Origin: Thermoleophilia bacterium | GTDB lineage: Bacteria; Actinomycetota; Thermoleophilia; Miltoncostaeales; Miltoncostaeaceae | Assembly: GCA_017882545.1 (NCBI GenBank) | Contig: JADGPG010000075.1 | Span: 62,001-126,000, forward strand | Reading direction: 5' to 3' | Length of the DNA stretch: 64,000 nt | Part shown: positions 36,776 to 45,655 of the stretch, one piece after another | How positions within the stretch are numbered: the first letter of the stretch is position 1 | Layout: every line of letters starts with the position of its first letter | The notes under the pieces: model-generated | Databases searched by the model: none | Seen by the model: the letters and a program-made list of their open reading frames with translations, nothing else | Told to the model about the DNA's origin: nothing | Made by a program: the position numbers and the translations under genes

Positions 36776-37261
36776 TCAGTCCTCGTCGTCCTCGTCGGAC
36801 TCGTCGTTGTCGTCGATCGCCGACGACAGCCCGCGGATCATCTGGACGGTGATCGCATCGCTGACGGCGACCTGGACTTGGCTTCCGTCCTGGTCCTCGA
36901 ATGTCAGCGTCCAGTGCGGGATCATCCCGTCAGGAGTGACCTGGGGCGGGGTCACCGAGATGCCCACGACCGCCGGGGAGAGCATCCAGAACATGCCCTC
37001 GGGTAGCCCGGCCGGCTGCGGCTCCCATTGCACGTCGGGAATCTGGCCACGATGCGGTTCAGCCTCGGTGAACGCGTTCATCGTGTTTCCGGCGTCGGTG
37101 ACCGACATCGGGATGGTCAGCACGACGTTCGGGCCGGACTGGAAGACGAGTACCACCACGGGCGTCGCATCGGGGTCGACCGGCCCGTTGTTCGGATCGG
37201 CTTCGACCTGCACCGGCTGGGCTTCGAAGGCCGTGGCCTGGAACGCAATCGTCTGACGCAT
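36776..37261 (-). CDS. Hypothetical acidic protein
   Basis: 161 residues, not recognised. ATG at 37261 with GGGAG upstream. The middle is predicted beta-rich (VVVLVFQSGPNVVLTIPMSV, written here as VVLVFQSGPNVVLTIPMSV), and the last 15 residues are almost all Asp/Glu with Asn/Ser. No signal peptide, membrane segment or cysteine. It lies about 110 bp downstream of the pucR-type gene on the same strand, separated by a hairpin, and ends 16 bp from the FNR stop. Confidence 0.7.
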   Translation of the reverse strand: MRQTIAFQATAFEAQPVQVEADPNNGPVDPDATPVVVLVFQSGPNVVLTIPMSVTDAGNTMNAFTEAEPHRGQIPDVQWEPQPAGLPEGMFWMLSPAVVGISVTPPQVTPDGMIPHWTLTFEDQDGSQVQVAVSDAITVQMIRGLSSAIDDNDESDEDDED

Positions 37262-37349
37262 GTGGCTCCCTGGAGGTGCTGGCGTGGATGGCCGCTGGCG
37301 CGTGAGACGCGCGCCCTGCCGCCCGGCATTCTCCCACACCGGTCCTGAT

Positions 37350-37370
37350 GGCACCGGCCGGCGCGGTGCC
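37350..37370 (-). terminator. Candidate terminator after the PucR-type regulator gene
   Basis: GGCACCG (37350-37356) and CGGTGCC (37364-37370), a perfect 7-bp stem with a 7-nt G/C loop, directly downstream of the minus-strand stop at 37374. No T-run. Confidence 0.45.
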
Positions 37371-37373
37371 GGC

Positions 37374-39029
37374 CTACGGGGTCGAGGCCCGCCCGGAGCC
37401 CTCCTTGGCGATGGGCGTCGGCACCTTGCGCCCGAGCAGGCGCATCGACTTGAGCCCGAGCGACAGCTTCTCGCGGTCGTCCGTCCGTCCGATGTCGAGC
37501 CCGCAGAGCTCGGCGATGCGATCCAGCCGGTACCGGATGGTGTGCCGATGCGTGAACAGGCTGGCCGCGGTCGCCGCGAGGTTGCAGTCGAACTCCAGGT
37601 ACGTCGCCAGGGTCGCCACGAGCTCGGTCTGGTACTGCTCGTCGTAACGCACGAGTGGAGCGATGGTCTGCTCGTAGAAGGCCGACAGTTCCTCGGGGCG
37701 GTCCGCGAAGATCTGGAACAGCAGCTTGTAGGTGCCGGTCTCCTCGAACGTGACGACATCACCGGCACGTCCGATGCGCTCGCCGATCGACAGCGCCAGG
37801 CTCGCCTCCTCGAGCGCCGCGCCGAGACGCTCGGGTTCGGGCGTGTACCGCGAGATCGCGAGCGTCAGGACCAGGCCCGGAACCGTGTCCTTGGTCGCGG
37901 TGATGAGCCGACCCGACAGGGTGTGGGCCCGCTGTTCGATGTCCTCGCGATCCGCGACGTCGTGCTCGCGCGGACCTGGAAGGAGCACGAGCAGCCGGTC
38001 GCCGTTCCAGTCGACCAATCCCCTGGGCCAATGGAGATCGAGCACGGCGCGGGCCTGCTGTACGAATCGTCGAGCGACGCGCTCATCGGTCTCGGCGGGC
38101 CCCCGCTGGTGCGGGTCCTCCAGCTTGCCGAGCATCGCCACGGCGCCCCCGGCGAGATCGGCGCCCAGGTGCCGTGCACGGCGGATCAGGGACTCACGGC
38201 TGATCGCCTCGCCCGCCATGAGCTCACGGATGAGGTCGCCGCGCAGCTGCGATTCGGTCTGGGTGCGGACTTCCTGACGCCCCCACTCGATGCCGCAGGC
38301 TTCGGCCATCTCGGCCAACACCGCGGTTTGGGCGAGCGTCAGCGGCGCCGGGAGCCACGTGGCGATCACCATGACCTGGCGGTCCCCGGGCCCGAGGACA
38401 AGCATGCGGGTGACGTCCGCGGGCGCGTCGGCGACGAAGGGCTCCAGCGGGGTGACCGCTCCCCGGGCGCGGGCGTCGGCGATCGCCATGTCGAGCTGCT
38501 GGGTCTGCGCGTCGTCGACGTCAATCTCGGCGAGCACGTCGAGGTAGTCGTCGAGCACGGCGACCGGCGCTCCAAGCAGGTCGCGGCACGCTTCGGTCAA
38601 GCCGCCGAACCCGCGTCCGTCCGTCAGGGGAATGCGGAACGCGGCGCGGGCCCGGTCGGCGGCGCGCCGACCGCGGTGGGCGCCGAGCAGGCCCGTCAAA
38701 TCGTCGATGACGCCCGTCCAGGAGGCGTCTGGCGCCAGGACGATCACCGGGATCGGGTAGCCTGGGGGTGCCTCGGCACGGGCGATCACGGCCACTGCGC
38801 CGGCAGGCGCGGGGTCCGGCAACGGCCCGTCGCACAGGAGGATTTCGGCTTCGCCGGCGCTGTCCCCGCCGCCCGGGCGGAGTGCACGGACGTCGGCGGA
38901 CATGTCGGCACCGGTCGGCGTGACGTGGCTACCGGCGAACGCGGTCAGCTCGTAGACGTCGGCCAGCGTCGGGTGCCGGGTCGGGGGTCCAACCAGGCGC
39001 ACGTCCGCGGGAAGATGACGTGTGCTCAT
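37374..39029 (-). CDS. PucR/CdaR-type transcriptional regulator
   Basis: 551 residues from the ATG at 39029. The N-terminal 100 residues resemble a PucR_1-type ligand region (HPTLADVYELTAFAGSHV). A GGDEF-like linker typical of PucR follows (LVDWNGDRLLVLLPGP). The C-terminus is a PucR helix-turn-helix: EFDCNLAATAASLFTHRHTIRYRLDRI near 495-521, seen as AATAASLFTHRHTIRYRL. Such proteins control purine, amino-acid or nitrogen catabolism. It is divergent from the glutamine synthetase genes across a 410-bp spacer containing a palindrome, so they are the likely targets. Confidence 0.82.
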   Translation of the reverse strand: MSTRHLPADVRLVGPPTRHPTLADVYELTAFAGSHVTPTGADMSADVRALRPGGGDSAGEAEILLCDGPLPDPAPAGAVAVIARAEAPPGYPIPVIVLAPDASWTGVIDDLTGLLGAHRGRRAADRARAAFRIPLTDGRGFGGLTEACRDLLGAPVAVLDDYLDVLAEIDVDDAQTQQLDMAIADARARGAVTPLEPFVADAPADVTRMLVLGPGDRQVMVIATWLPAPLTLAQTAVLAEMAEACGIEWGRQEVRTQTESQLRGDLIRELMAGEAISRESLIRRARHLGADLAGGAVAMLGKLEDPHQRGPAETDERVARRFVQQARAVLDLHWPRGLVDWNGDRLLVLLPGPREHDVADREDIEQRAHTLSGRLITATKDTVPGLVLTLAISRYTPEPERLGAALEEASLALSIGERIGRAGDVVTFEETGTYKLLFQIFADRPEELSAFYEQTIAPLVRYDEQYQTELVATLATYLEFDCNLAATAASLFTHRHTIRYRLDRIAELCGLDIGRTDDREKLSLGLKSMRLLGRKVPTPIAKEGSGRASTP

Positions 39030-39179
39030 GCCGACAGAATGGCAGCACCGGCGGCATCCGCAAGCGCGACGGAGGTCCGCGATCGCCGCCGACCGGGTGA
39101 AAATCCGGTCGTCATGGCGTTCTTGCCTGGCGCATGAGTCTCGCGGTGCCGATACCGCGGAATCGATCCGGCTGCGCCC

Positions 39180-39199
39180 GTTTGGCCACGCGGCCAAAC
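39180..39199. promoter_or_regulatory. 20-bp palindrome, candidate operator
   Basis: GTTTGGCC-ACGC-GGCCAAAC: perfect 8-bp arms around 4 bp. It lies between the divergent pucR-type and glutamine synthetase genes, about 150 bp upstream of the former start and 135 bp upstream of a candidate TAGGCT for the latter. Symmetry and size suit a dimeric regulator. Confidence 0.55.
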
Positions 39200-39369
39200 C
39201 GCTGCCCCCAAACTTGTCCGCGGGTCGAAACCACCGGCGACGGGGGCGGCCGTATCCTCGATCGGCGCGGTCGGCAATCGCCTGGATGGCACACCGGCCG
39301 CCTGCGTGCTTACTCAACTCGGCTACTGACGGTTAGGCTCTACCAATTGCCCGACGCCCGCGAGCCCCC

Positions 39370-39402
39370 GTCGACGCCTGTGAGGCGCCGACGGCGCGCC
39401 TC
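39370..39402 (+). promoter_or_regulatory. Two mutually exclusive leader hairpins before glnA3-type gene
   Basis: Hairpin A (39370-39392): GTCGACGCCT / AGGCGCCGAC arms with one A-C mismatch and a 3-nt loop. Hairpin B (39382-39402): GAGGCGC / GCGCCTC with a 7-nt loop. They share 39382-39392, so only one can form. They end about 20 nt before the ribosome site. Such geometry is seen in attenuators, but G/C-rich DNA gives chance hairpins. Confidence 0.4.
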
Positions 39403-39440
39403 AGCGGCAAGCCATTTCGCCAGGAGGGACCGCGACCCTG

Positions 39441-41570
39441 ATGACCAAGATGCGACTCGCGAACGTCACCGCCGCCCAGTGGAGCGCAGGCGCTCCCATT
39501 GGCGAGGACGAGCCCGCAAACGTATTCGGCGCCAACGTCTTCGGACAGAACGAACAGCGCGCACGGCTGCCCAAGCAGGTCTTCCGCGCTCTACAGCGCA
39601 CGATCGAGCGCAGCGAATCTCTGGATCCCGCGTTGGCGGACGTTGTCGCCGCCGCGATGAAGGACTGGGCACTCGAGCGGGGTGCGACGCACTACACGCA
39701 CTGGTTTCAGCCGCTGACCGGCTTCACCGCCGAGAAGCACGACTCGTTCTACGCACCGATCGGTGACGGGACCGCGATCGCCGCGTTCTCAGGCGGCGAG
39801 CTTGTGCAGGGCGAGCCGGACGCATCCAGTTTCCCGACCGGCGGCGTCCGTGCCACGTTCGAAGCGCGCGGGTACACGGCCTGGGACCCGACGAGCCCGG
39901 CATTCCTCCTGGAGAACCCAAACGGGACCTTCCTCTGCATCCCGACCGCGTTTACCTCGTGGACCGGTGAGGCGCTCGATCACAAGATCCCACTGCTGCG
40001 GTCGATCGAGGCGCTCAGCAAGTCGGCGGTCCACGCTCTGCATTTGCTCGGCGACACCCATGTGGAACGGGTCACCACCACGATGGGTCCCGAGCAGGAG
40101 TACTTCCTGATCGACAAGACCTACTACTACCAGCGCCCGGACCTGATCACCACGGGGCGCACGCTGTTCGGCGCCAAGCCCCCGAAGGGCCACGAGCTCG
40201 ACGACCACTACTTCGGCAGCATCCCGGAGCGGATCCTCGCCTGCATGATGGATACCGAGCGCGAACTGCTCAAACTCGGCGTGCCGATCAAGACGCGCCA
40301 CAACGAGGTTGCGCCGGCCCAGTACGAGATCGCACCCATCTTCGAGAACACCAACGTCGGGGTGGATCATCAGCAGCTGCTGATGACCGTGCTCAAGAAC
40401 GTTGCCCACCGGTACGACTTGGTGGCGCTGCTGCACGAGAAGCCGTTTGCGGGCGTCAATGGCTCCGGCAAGCACAACAACTGGTCGATGAGCACCGACG
40501 GAGGCGAGAATCTCCTCGACCCGGGCGACACGCCCGAGGAGAACCTGCAGTTCCTGTTCTTCGCGGCCGCGGTCGTCAAGGCGGTCGATACCCATCAGGG
40601 TCTGCTGCGCGCGTCGGTTGCCAGCGCCGGGCAGGACCACCGGCTCGGAGCGAACGAGGCGCCGCCGGCGATCATCTCGATATTCCTCGGCGCCGAGCTC
40701 GAGAACGTGTTCACCGCGCTCGCCGAGGGGCGCGTCTACGTGTCGCCGGCCGGTGAGTTCATGGGGCTCGGATCGCCCGCGCTGCCGACCCTCCCGAAGG
40801 ACACGGGTGACCGGAATCGCACGAGCCCGTTCGCGTTTACCGGGAACAAATTCGAATTCCGCGCGTTGGGATCGAACATGTCACCGGCACTTCCGAACAC
40901 CGTCCTCAACACGATCGTCGCCGAGGCGATCGACTCCCTGGTCGAGGACGTCGAGGCCGCCGTCGACGCCGGCAAGACGGTCCCCGAGGCCATCTCCGCG
41001 GTCGTCGGCGCGAACTACCGCGAGCATGGGCGCATCGTGTTCGCCGGCGATGGCTACTCCGAGGAGTGGCACGCCGAGGCCGACACGCGGGGTCTGCTGA
41101 ACCTGCGCACGACGCCGGAAGCCCTGCCGGAGCTGATCTCGGAGCAGACGCTGTCGACGTTCAGCAACTACGGCGTGCTCTCGGAACGCGAATTGCATTC
41201 GCGGTTCGACGTCTTTCTCGAGCAGTACATCGTCAACATCAACATCGAGGCCGAGACGGCCGCCGACATTGCCAGCACCATGCTGCTGCCCGCGGCGCTG
41301 CGGTATCTGCGCCTGGTCCAGGAGACCGGGGTCAGCGTGTTGGAGGGTGAGATCCGCGACCTGGTCAACAAGTTCGTCGATGCGATCAACACTCTCAGGG
41401 GCGTCAACGCCGTCCATCCCGACGGCACGGACGTCGAGGCGATCTACATGCGCGACAGGGTGCTCACCACCATGGCCGAAGTGCGGGAGTACGCCGACGC
41501 ACTCGAGCGGATCGTCGCCGACGATCTGTGGCCGCTCCCGAAGTACGCGGAGATCTTGTTCATCAAGTAA
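39441..41570 (+). CDS. glnN: Glutamine synthetase type III (GlnN family)
   Basis: 709 residues, the size of GSIII (about 700-730) rather than [25 protein letters not shown] at the N-terminus, [14 protein letters not shown] near 74-87, [11 protein letters not shown] near 211, [15 protein letters not shown] near 338, and the conserved late [17 protein letters not shown] region. It ligates ammonia to glutamate with ATP as a large oligomer. GGAGGG 12 nt upstream of ATG. It is followed after 73 bp by a type I enzyme gene, making a two-enzyme nitrogen unit. Confidence 0.95.
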   Translation: MTKMRLANVTAAQWSAGAPIGEDEPANVFGANVFGQNEQRARLPKQVFRALQRTIERSESLDPALADVVAAAMKDWALERGATHYTHWFQPLTGFTAEKHDSFYAPIGDGTAIAAFSGGELVQGEPDASSFPTGGVRATFEARGYTAWDPTSPAFLLENPNGTFLCIPTAFTSWTGEALDHKIPLLRSIEALSKSAVHALHLLGDTHVERVTTTMGPEQEYFLIDKTYYYQRPDLITTGRTLFGAKPPKGHELDDHYFGSIPERILACMMDTERELLKLGVPIKTRHNEVAPAQYEIAPIFENTNVGVDHQQLLMTVLKNVAHRYDLVALLHEKPFAGVNGSGKHNNWSMSTDGGENLLDPGDTPEENLQFLFFAAAVVKAVDTHQGLLRASVASAGQDHRLGANEAPPAIISIFLGAELENVFTALAEGRVYVSPAGEFMGLGSPALPTLPKDTGDRNRTSPFAFTGNKFEFRALGSNMSPALPNTVLNTIVAEAIDSLVEDVEAAVDAGKTVPEAISAVVGANYREHGRIVFAGDGYSEEWHAEADTRGLLNLRTTPEALPELISEQTLSTFSNYGVLSERELHSRFDVFLEQYIVNINIEAETAADIASTMLLPAALRYLRLVQETGVSVLEGEIRDLVNKFVDAINTLRGVNAVHPDGTDVEAIYMRDRVLTTMAEVREYADALERIVADDLWPLPKYAEILFIK

Positions 41571-41643
41571 CGCAGCAGCGATGCGCGCGGTGTGCGGGCG
41601 TGCCCGCACACCGCATCCGCACCCTGACCGAGGAGCTGCCGAT

Positions 41644-42969
41644 ATGACCCACGACGACGTGATGCGTGTCGTTTCCGAGCGGGACGTGAAGTTCGTCCGA
41701 CTGTGGTTCACCGATGTTCTCGGCCGGCTCAAGAGCTTTGCGCTGCCGGTCGAGCACCTTCCGGACGCGCTCGCACGCGGGGTGCGCTTCGACGGATCCT
41801 CGATCACGGGGTTCAATCCGATCGAAGAGTCGGACATGGTCGCCGTGCCCGACCCGGCCACCTTCGCCATCCTTCCATATCGCCCGCAGGAGCAGGCGGT
41901 TGCGCGGTTGATCTGCGACGTCCACACGCTCGCGGGAACCCCGTATGAGGGGGACCCGCGGTTCGTCTTGCGCCGGGCTTTGGAGCGCGCCCGCGACATG
42001 GGATTCGACGGGTTCGATGTCGCCACCGAACTGGAGTTCTTCTACTTCCGCGATTCGGTGTCTCCGGAGCCGCTGGACCAGGGTGGCTACTTCGACCTTA
42101 CGACGCTTGACGTCGCCAGCGACGTGCGCCGGGCGACGGTGCTCGCGCTCGAGCAGATCGGCATCGACGTCGAGTTCTCGCATCACGAGAGCGGTCCGTC
42201 GCAACATGAGATCGACATGCGCCAGACCGATGCCCTGCAGATGGCCGACAACGTCATGACCTACCGCACGATCGTGAAGGAGATCGCCCATCAGCACGGG
42301 TGGTACGCAACCTTCATGCCGAAGCCGCTCGTGGACGCCAACGGCAGCGGCATGCATACCCATGTGGCGCTCATGTCGGGCGGCCGAAACGCGTTCTTCG
42401 ACCCGGACGAGCCGAGCCAGCTGTCGGCGGTCGGTCGCGGGTTTGTCGCCGGCATCCTGCGCCACGCGCGGGAGCTGTGCTTCGTCTTCGCGCAGTGGGT
42501 CAACTCGTACAAGCGCCTGGTCCCCGGCTTCGAAGCCCCGGTCTACGTGGCCTGGAGCGAGCGGAACCGCTCAGCGGTCGTTCGGGTGCCGCAGCAGGGC
42601 GTCGTCCCCGACAGAACCGCCGGACGCCCGGAGCTTCGCGGTCCGGATCCGGCCTGCAATCCATATCTGACGTTCGCCGCGATCCTCCACGCCGGGCTCG
42701 AGGGCATTGCGCGCGGCTACGAACTGCCCGATGCGATGGAGATGAACCTCTACCACCTCTCGCACGCCGAGCGGCTACGCGCCGGGGTCGAGCAGCTGCC
42801 CTCGACGCTGGGCGACGCGGTCGAGATCGCCGCCGCGTCCGAGCTGCTCTTGACCGCCTTCGGCGAACACATCTACAGCCGACTGATCGAGCTCAAACGT
42901 GCGGAGTGGGAGGAATACCGGGCGCAGGTCACGCCGTTCGAGCTCGAGCGGTACCTGCGCCTGCTCTAG
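41644..42969 (+). CDS. glnA: Glutamine synthetase type I, short (GSI-alpha-like)
   Basis: 441 residues from the ATG at 41644 with GAGGAG upstream; the frame is open further up over glnN. VRLWFTDVLGRLKSFALP, VRFDGSSITGF, ATELEFFYF, DANGSGMHTHVAL and VPGFEAPVYVAWSERNRSAV are the active-site motifs. There is no NLYDLPPEE adenylylation segment; the corresponding stretch reads MNLYHLSHAERL, as in Bacillus-type enzymes controlled by feedback and not by GlnE. A related gamma-glutamyl-amine ligase is possible. It converges on the thioesterase gene 6 bp away. Confidence 0.92.
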   Translation: MTHDDVMRVVSERDVKFVRLWFTDVLGRLKSFALPVEHLPDALARGVRFDGSSITGFNPIEESDMVAVPDPATFAILPYRPQEQAVARLICDVHTLAGTPYEGDPRFVLRRALERARDMGFDGFDVATELEFFYFRDSVSPEPLDQGGYFDLTTLDVASDVRRATVLALEQIGIDVEFSHHESGPSQHEIDMRQTDALQMADNVMTYRTIVKEIAHQHGWYATFMPKPLVDANGSGMHTHVALMSGGRNAFFDPDEPSQLSAVGRGFVAGILRHARELCFVFAQWVNSYKRLVPGFEAPVYVAWSERNRSAVVRVPQQGVVPDRTAGRPELRGPDPACNPYLTFAAILHAGLEGIARGYELPDAMEMNLYHLSHAERLRAGVEQLPSTLGDAVEIAAASELLLTAFGEHIYSRLIELKRAEWEEYRAQVTPFELERYLRLL

Positions 42970-42975
42970 CGGCCG

Positions 42976-43404
42976 TCAGTGGTTGATGTCGAGCGGCCGC
43001 CACTCGTCCGCCGTTGCAAGCCCGCGCAGCCAGCCCGGCGCCTCGACGGACGTGCGGGTGGTGCGGTCCAGGCAGACGTGGATCAATTCGCCGTCGGCAA
43101 CCAGCTCGCCGTGCCGCACGAACCAATGGCGGCTCCGGAACGAGGACGACCCGACTGCCGCCATCCATGTGGTGAGCTCGATCTCGTCGTCAAGCAGGAT
43201 GCGCTTGCGAAACTGGGCATGGGCATCGACCACGGGTATCCCGGGACCGTCGGCGAGCAGGTCCGTGAACGGATGCCCCGTGTTCCAGAGCCACTCGCTG
43301 AGACCGCGATCCATCCACCGGAACAGCGCCGTGAAGTGGATCTGGGCGACGTCGACCTCCGACATGACGATCCGGAAGCGGTGGGTGTGGATGTACGGCG
43401 GCAT
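42976..43404 (-). CDS. Acyl-CoA thioesterase, 4HBT/YbgC-type hot-dog fold
   Basis: 142 residues from the ATG at 43404. HRFRIVMSEVDVAQIHFTALFRWMDRG contains the Asp and aromatic pattern of the YbgC/FadM group; SSSFRSRHWFVRHGELVADGELIHVCLDR forms the central strands. It would hydrolyse an acyl-CoA or acyl-ACP thioester. The longer open frame upstream (to 44577) is antisense to a glycosyltransferase and is not coding. It is head-to-head with the GT4 gene at 43468. Confidence 0.82.
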   Translation of the reverse strand: MPPYIHTHRFRIVMSEVDVAQIHFTALFRWMDRGLSEWLWNTGHPFTDLLADGPGIPVVDAHAQFRKRILLDDEIELTTWMAAVGSSSFRSRHWFVRHGELVADGELIHVCLDRTTRTSVEAPGWLRGLATADEWRPLDINH

Positions 43405-43452
43405 ATGGGGGTAGAGCCTAGCCGCGGCGGGAAGTGTCGTGCGGGGGTCCAG

Positions 43453-43458
43453 TAGGGT
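43453..43458 (+). promoter_or_regulatory. Candidate -10 box (TAGGGT) giving a leaderless glycosyltransferase mRNA
   Basis: TAGGGT ends 9 nt before the ATG at 43468, with no Shine-Dalgarno between. It copies the arrangement seen before dnaN at 5810-5815. Confidence 0.4.
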
Positions 43459-43467
43459 CACCGTTCG

Positions 43468-44556
43468 ATGTCGTCGACGGTCCTGCTTGATGCGACGCCG
43501 CTGCGTGCGCCCGAGAACGACCGGGCCGACGCGGCCTGGGTCGGCGGCCTGATCACGGCGCTTGGGAAGCGCCCGATCGCCGAGCGCCCGGGCGTGATCA
43601 TCGCGGCCGATGCCGCGGCGCCCGTCGGGTTCGTCGCGCACCGGCTGCGGCATCCACACGGAACACTCGGGCGGCTCGTGCGGCGCTCCGCGCCGGCGCG
43701 CGGCGCCGTCGAGTTCGCGGATCTCGTGCACATCACCTCGACACTTGGGCTCTCCGAGCCGGCGCAGATCTCGACGTGCTTCGACCTGCTGCCGCTCCGG
43801 TTTCCCGCACTCGAGCTCGGAGCCGGCCGCGTCGCCGCTCGCCGGCGCTACAACGACTACCTGGACCGTCTGATCGCTGCACGCCTCGTCCTGGTTCCGT
43901 CGACCGCCGTCGCTGAGGAAGTAGCCGAGCTGCTGGCGATCCCGGAGCGCCGGATCCGCGTGGTCCCGCTGGCTGCGCCGCCGCGACCGGACGTCGACGA
44001 CGCACCGGCGGACGTCGGTCCGACCGTGCTGGTCGTCGCCAACCGCGAGCCGTACACCAACGCCGACCTCGCGATTCGGGCTCTGGCCGCGAGCGACCCC
44101 CATATCGGGATCGCTCTGGTGGTCGCCGGCGTTGGCGATCGCCGTCGTCGCGAACGGCTGCGCCGACGGGCTGACGGGCTCGGGCTCGGCGATCGGGTAT
44201 GCATCCGTGGTCCGCTCGGGATCGTCGAGCTGGATGACTTGCGGGCACGGGTGTCGATCGCCGCGGTGCCGTCGCTCGCGGGCGACGCCAGCGCCCCCGC
44301 GCTTGCGGCGATGGCTGCCGGGTTGCCGGTCGTCGCGGGCGACAGCGTGGAGCTCGACGATGTTCTTGGGACCGTTGCCATGCGGTTGCCGACTGCCCGT
44401 GCCGACGTCTGGGGCGATGCGCTGTCGGCGCTTGCGGCCGACGGCGCACGCCGAGCACGCCTGGCCGCGGCCTCGCGCGCACGCGCCGGCGAGCGTTCCT
44501 GGAAGGACGTGCTCGGCGAGGTCCGCGCTGCCTGGGACGAGGCGACCGATGGATAG
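43468..44556 (+). CDS. GT4-like glycosyltransferase with degenerate catalytic motif
   Basis: 362 residues. GT-B fold features are visible: DLLPLRFPALE, a linker VPSTAVAEEVAELLAIPERRIRVVPLA, and a C-terminal Rossmann half with ANREPYTNADLAIRAL. The EX7E motif of GT4 enzymes (usually EGFGLPPLE) reads GDASAPALA, so both acidic residues are gone. It may be an inactive partner of the next protein, whose gene overlaps it by 8 bp. Probably involved in envelope polysaccharide or glycolipid synthesis; acceptor unknown. Confidence 0.72.
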   Translation: MSSTVLLDATPLRAPENDRADAAWVGGLITALGKRPIAERPGVIIAADAAAPVGFVAHRLRHPHGTLGRLVRRSAPARGAVEFADLVHITSTLGLSEPAQISTCFDLLPLRFPALELGAGRVAARRRYNDYLDRLIAARLVLVPSTAVAEEVAELLAIPERRIRVVPLAAPPRPDVDDAPADVGPTVLVVANREPYTNADLAIRALAASDPHIGIALVVAGVGDRRRRERLRRRADGLGLGDRVCIRGPLGIVELDDLRARVSIAAVPSLAGDASAPALAAMAAGLPVVAGDSVELDDVLGTVAMRLPTARADVWGDALSALAADGARRARLAAASRARAGERSWKDVLGEVRAAWDEATDG

Positions 44557-45640
44557 GCACGTCGTGCGCGACGGCATCCGCGTCGGCGTGGACTGGCGTC
44601 TGGTCGGCCGTCCGGCACGTGACCCCGCTGATAGCGGTCGGTATCAGCAGATGCTGACGGCGGCGCTGGCACAGGCCGCAACCCCTGCCGACGAGGTCTG
44701 GGCACTGATCTCGTGGCCGCACGCCGCCGATCTGATCGGTCCGGGCATCGGACACGCGGGGGTCGGGCGGCGCAGCGGCGACCGTGCGGCGATGCTGCGG
44801 TCGCTCGGGGCCGATGCCGCCGTGTTCGCCCAGCTACTGCCCCCCGAGGTCACGGTCCCGGCGGCGGTCGTCATGCACGACGTGCTGGCGATCACCCATC
44901 CCGACTGGCTCGCGCCAAGTGAGCGCCACCGGACCCGCTCCCGCACGGAGGCATCGCTGCAACGCGCGGCGGTCGTGATCGCGCCATCGCGCGTGGCCCG
45001 CATCGACGTGCTGTCGGTCGGGGATCTCTCCGATGAGTGCGTCGTCGTCGTACCGCCCGCACCGGCGGGGGCGTTCCGCGTGCGCCCCGGGGCGGAGTCG
45101 CGGGTGGCGACCCGCTTCGGGCTGGGCCGGTACTGCGTGGCGCTGGGCGACAGCGCGCCGCGCGGGAATCTCAGCCATCTCGTCGAGGCTGTCATGCGCA
45201 CCGGGAGCGGCCTGACCGTTGTGTCCCCGCTGTCACGACCGCGACGGGGTCGTGACAGCGACGGCGTGATGTTCGTCGGCCCGCTGTCGGATGAGGACCG
45301 TGCGGATCTCCTGTCGGCGGCGAGGTTCGCGGCGTGCGTCGCGTTCGCGGACGGGTCCGGGCTCGGGACACTCGAAGCGCTGGCGTGCGGCGTTCCGGTG
45401 CTCGTCAGCGATCGCGGGGCGCTGAGCGAGGTCGCGGGAGGGGCCGCAATCGTCGTGCCGCCGACCGTCAACGCCATCGCCGAGGGAATCCATGCACTCG
45501 ACGATTCAGTGGCCGGCGACCGTCTGCGTGCGGCCGGGCCCGTGCGCGCGGCGGCATACCGTGCGGAGGATACCGGGCGCGCCGCCTGGGACGTGCTTGC
45601 GGGTCTGGACGATCGTCACACGGCCGTCGGCCTGGGCTGA
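44549..45640 (+). CDS. GT4-family glycosyltransferase with altered EX7E
   Basis: 363 residues from the ATG at 44549; the frame is open upstream only as overlap with the preceding gene. VGVDWRLVGRPARDPADSGRYQQML resembles the GT4 N-terminal glycine loop, VVMHDVLAITHPDW the middle, and ADGSGLGTLEALACGVPVLVSDRG the donor site. The EX7E is DGSGLGTLE, so the first Glu is Asp and the second is kept. The tandem overlap with the previous gene suggests a heteromeric pair. A perfect 13-bp inverted repeat lies inside its coding sequence at 45228-45260. Confidence 0.78.
   Translation: MDRHVVRDGIRVGVDWRLVGRPARDPADSGRYQQMLTAALAQAATPADEVWALISWPHAADLIGPGIGHAGVGRRSGDRAAMLRSLGADAAVFAQLLPPEVTVPAAVVMHDVLAITHPDWLAPSERHRTRSRTEASLQRAAVVIAPSRVARIDVLSVGDLSDECVVVVPPAPAGAFRVRPGAESRVATRFGLGRYCVALGDSAPRGNLSHLVEAVMRTGSGLTVVSPLSRPRRGRDSDGVMFVGPLSDEDRADLLSAARFAACVAFADGSGLGTLEALACGVPVLVSDRGALSEVAGGAAIVVPPTVNAIAEGIHALDDSVAGDRLRAAGPVRAAAYRAEDTGRAAWDVLAGLDDRHTAVGLG
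45228..45260. repeat. 13-bp inverted repeat inside a glycosyltransferase gene
   Basis: CGCTGTCACGACC (45228-45240) and GGTCGTGACAGCG (45248-45260), perfect arms with a 7-nt spacer. It encodes the surface-like stretch PLSRPRRGRDSDG. It is too long for an easy coincidence and might be a protein-binding site or a replication/recombination scar. Confidence 0.65.
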
Positions 45641-45655
45641 CCGCGGACGGACTCT

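Larger units (their letters stand above)
39030..39440. other. Intergenic region between pucR-type gene and glnA3-type gene
   Basis: 411 bp. It contains a 20-bp palindrome (39180-39199), a weak promoter candidate (TTACTC then TAGGCT at 39334-39339) and a leader with two overlapping hairpins (39370-39402), each listed separately. A GGAGGG at 39423-39428 is the ribosome site of the type III glutamine synthetase. No gene is seen. Confidence 0.6.

Noticed and set aside
43405-44577. A 533-residue fusion of the thioesterase with an upstream domain
   Set aside because: The upstream part is antisense to the first glycosyltransferase and has no domain character; the thioesterase is complete from 43404.
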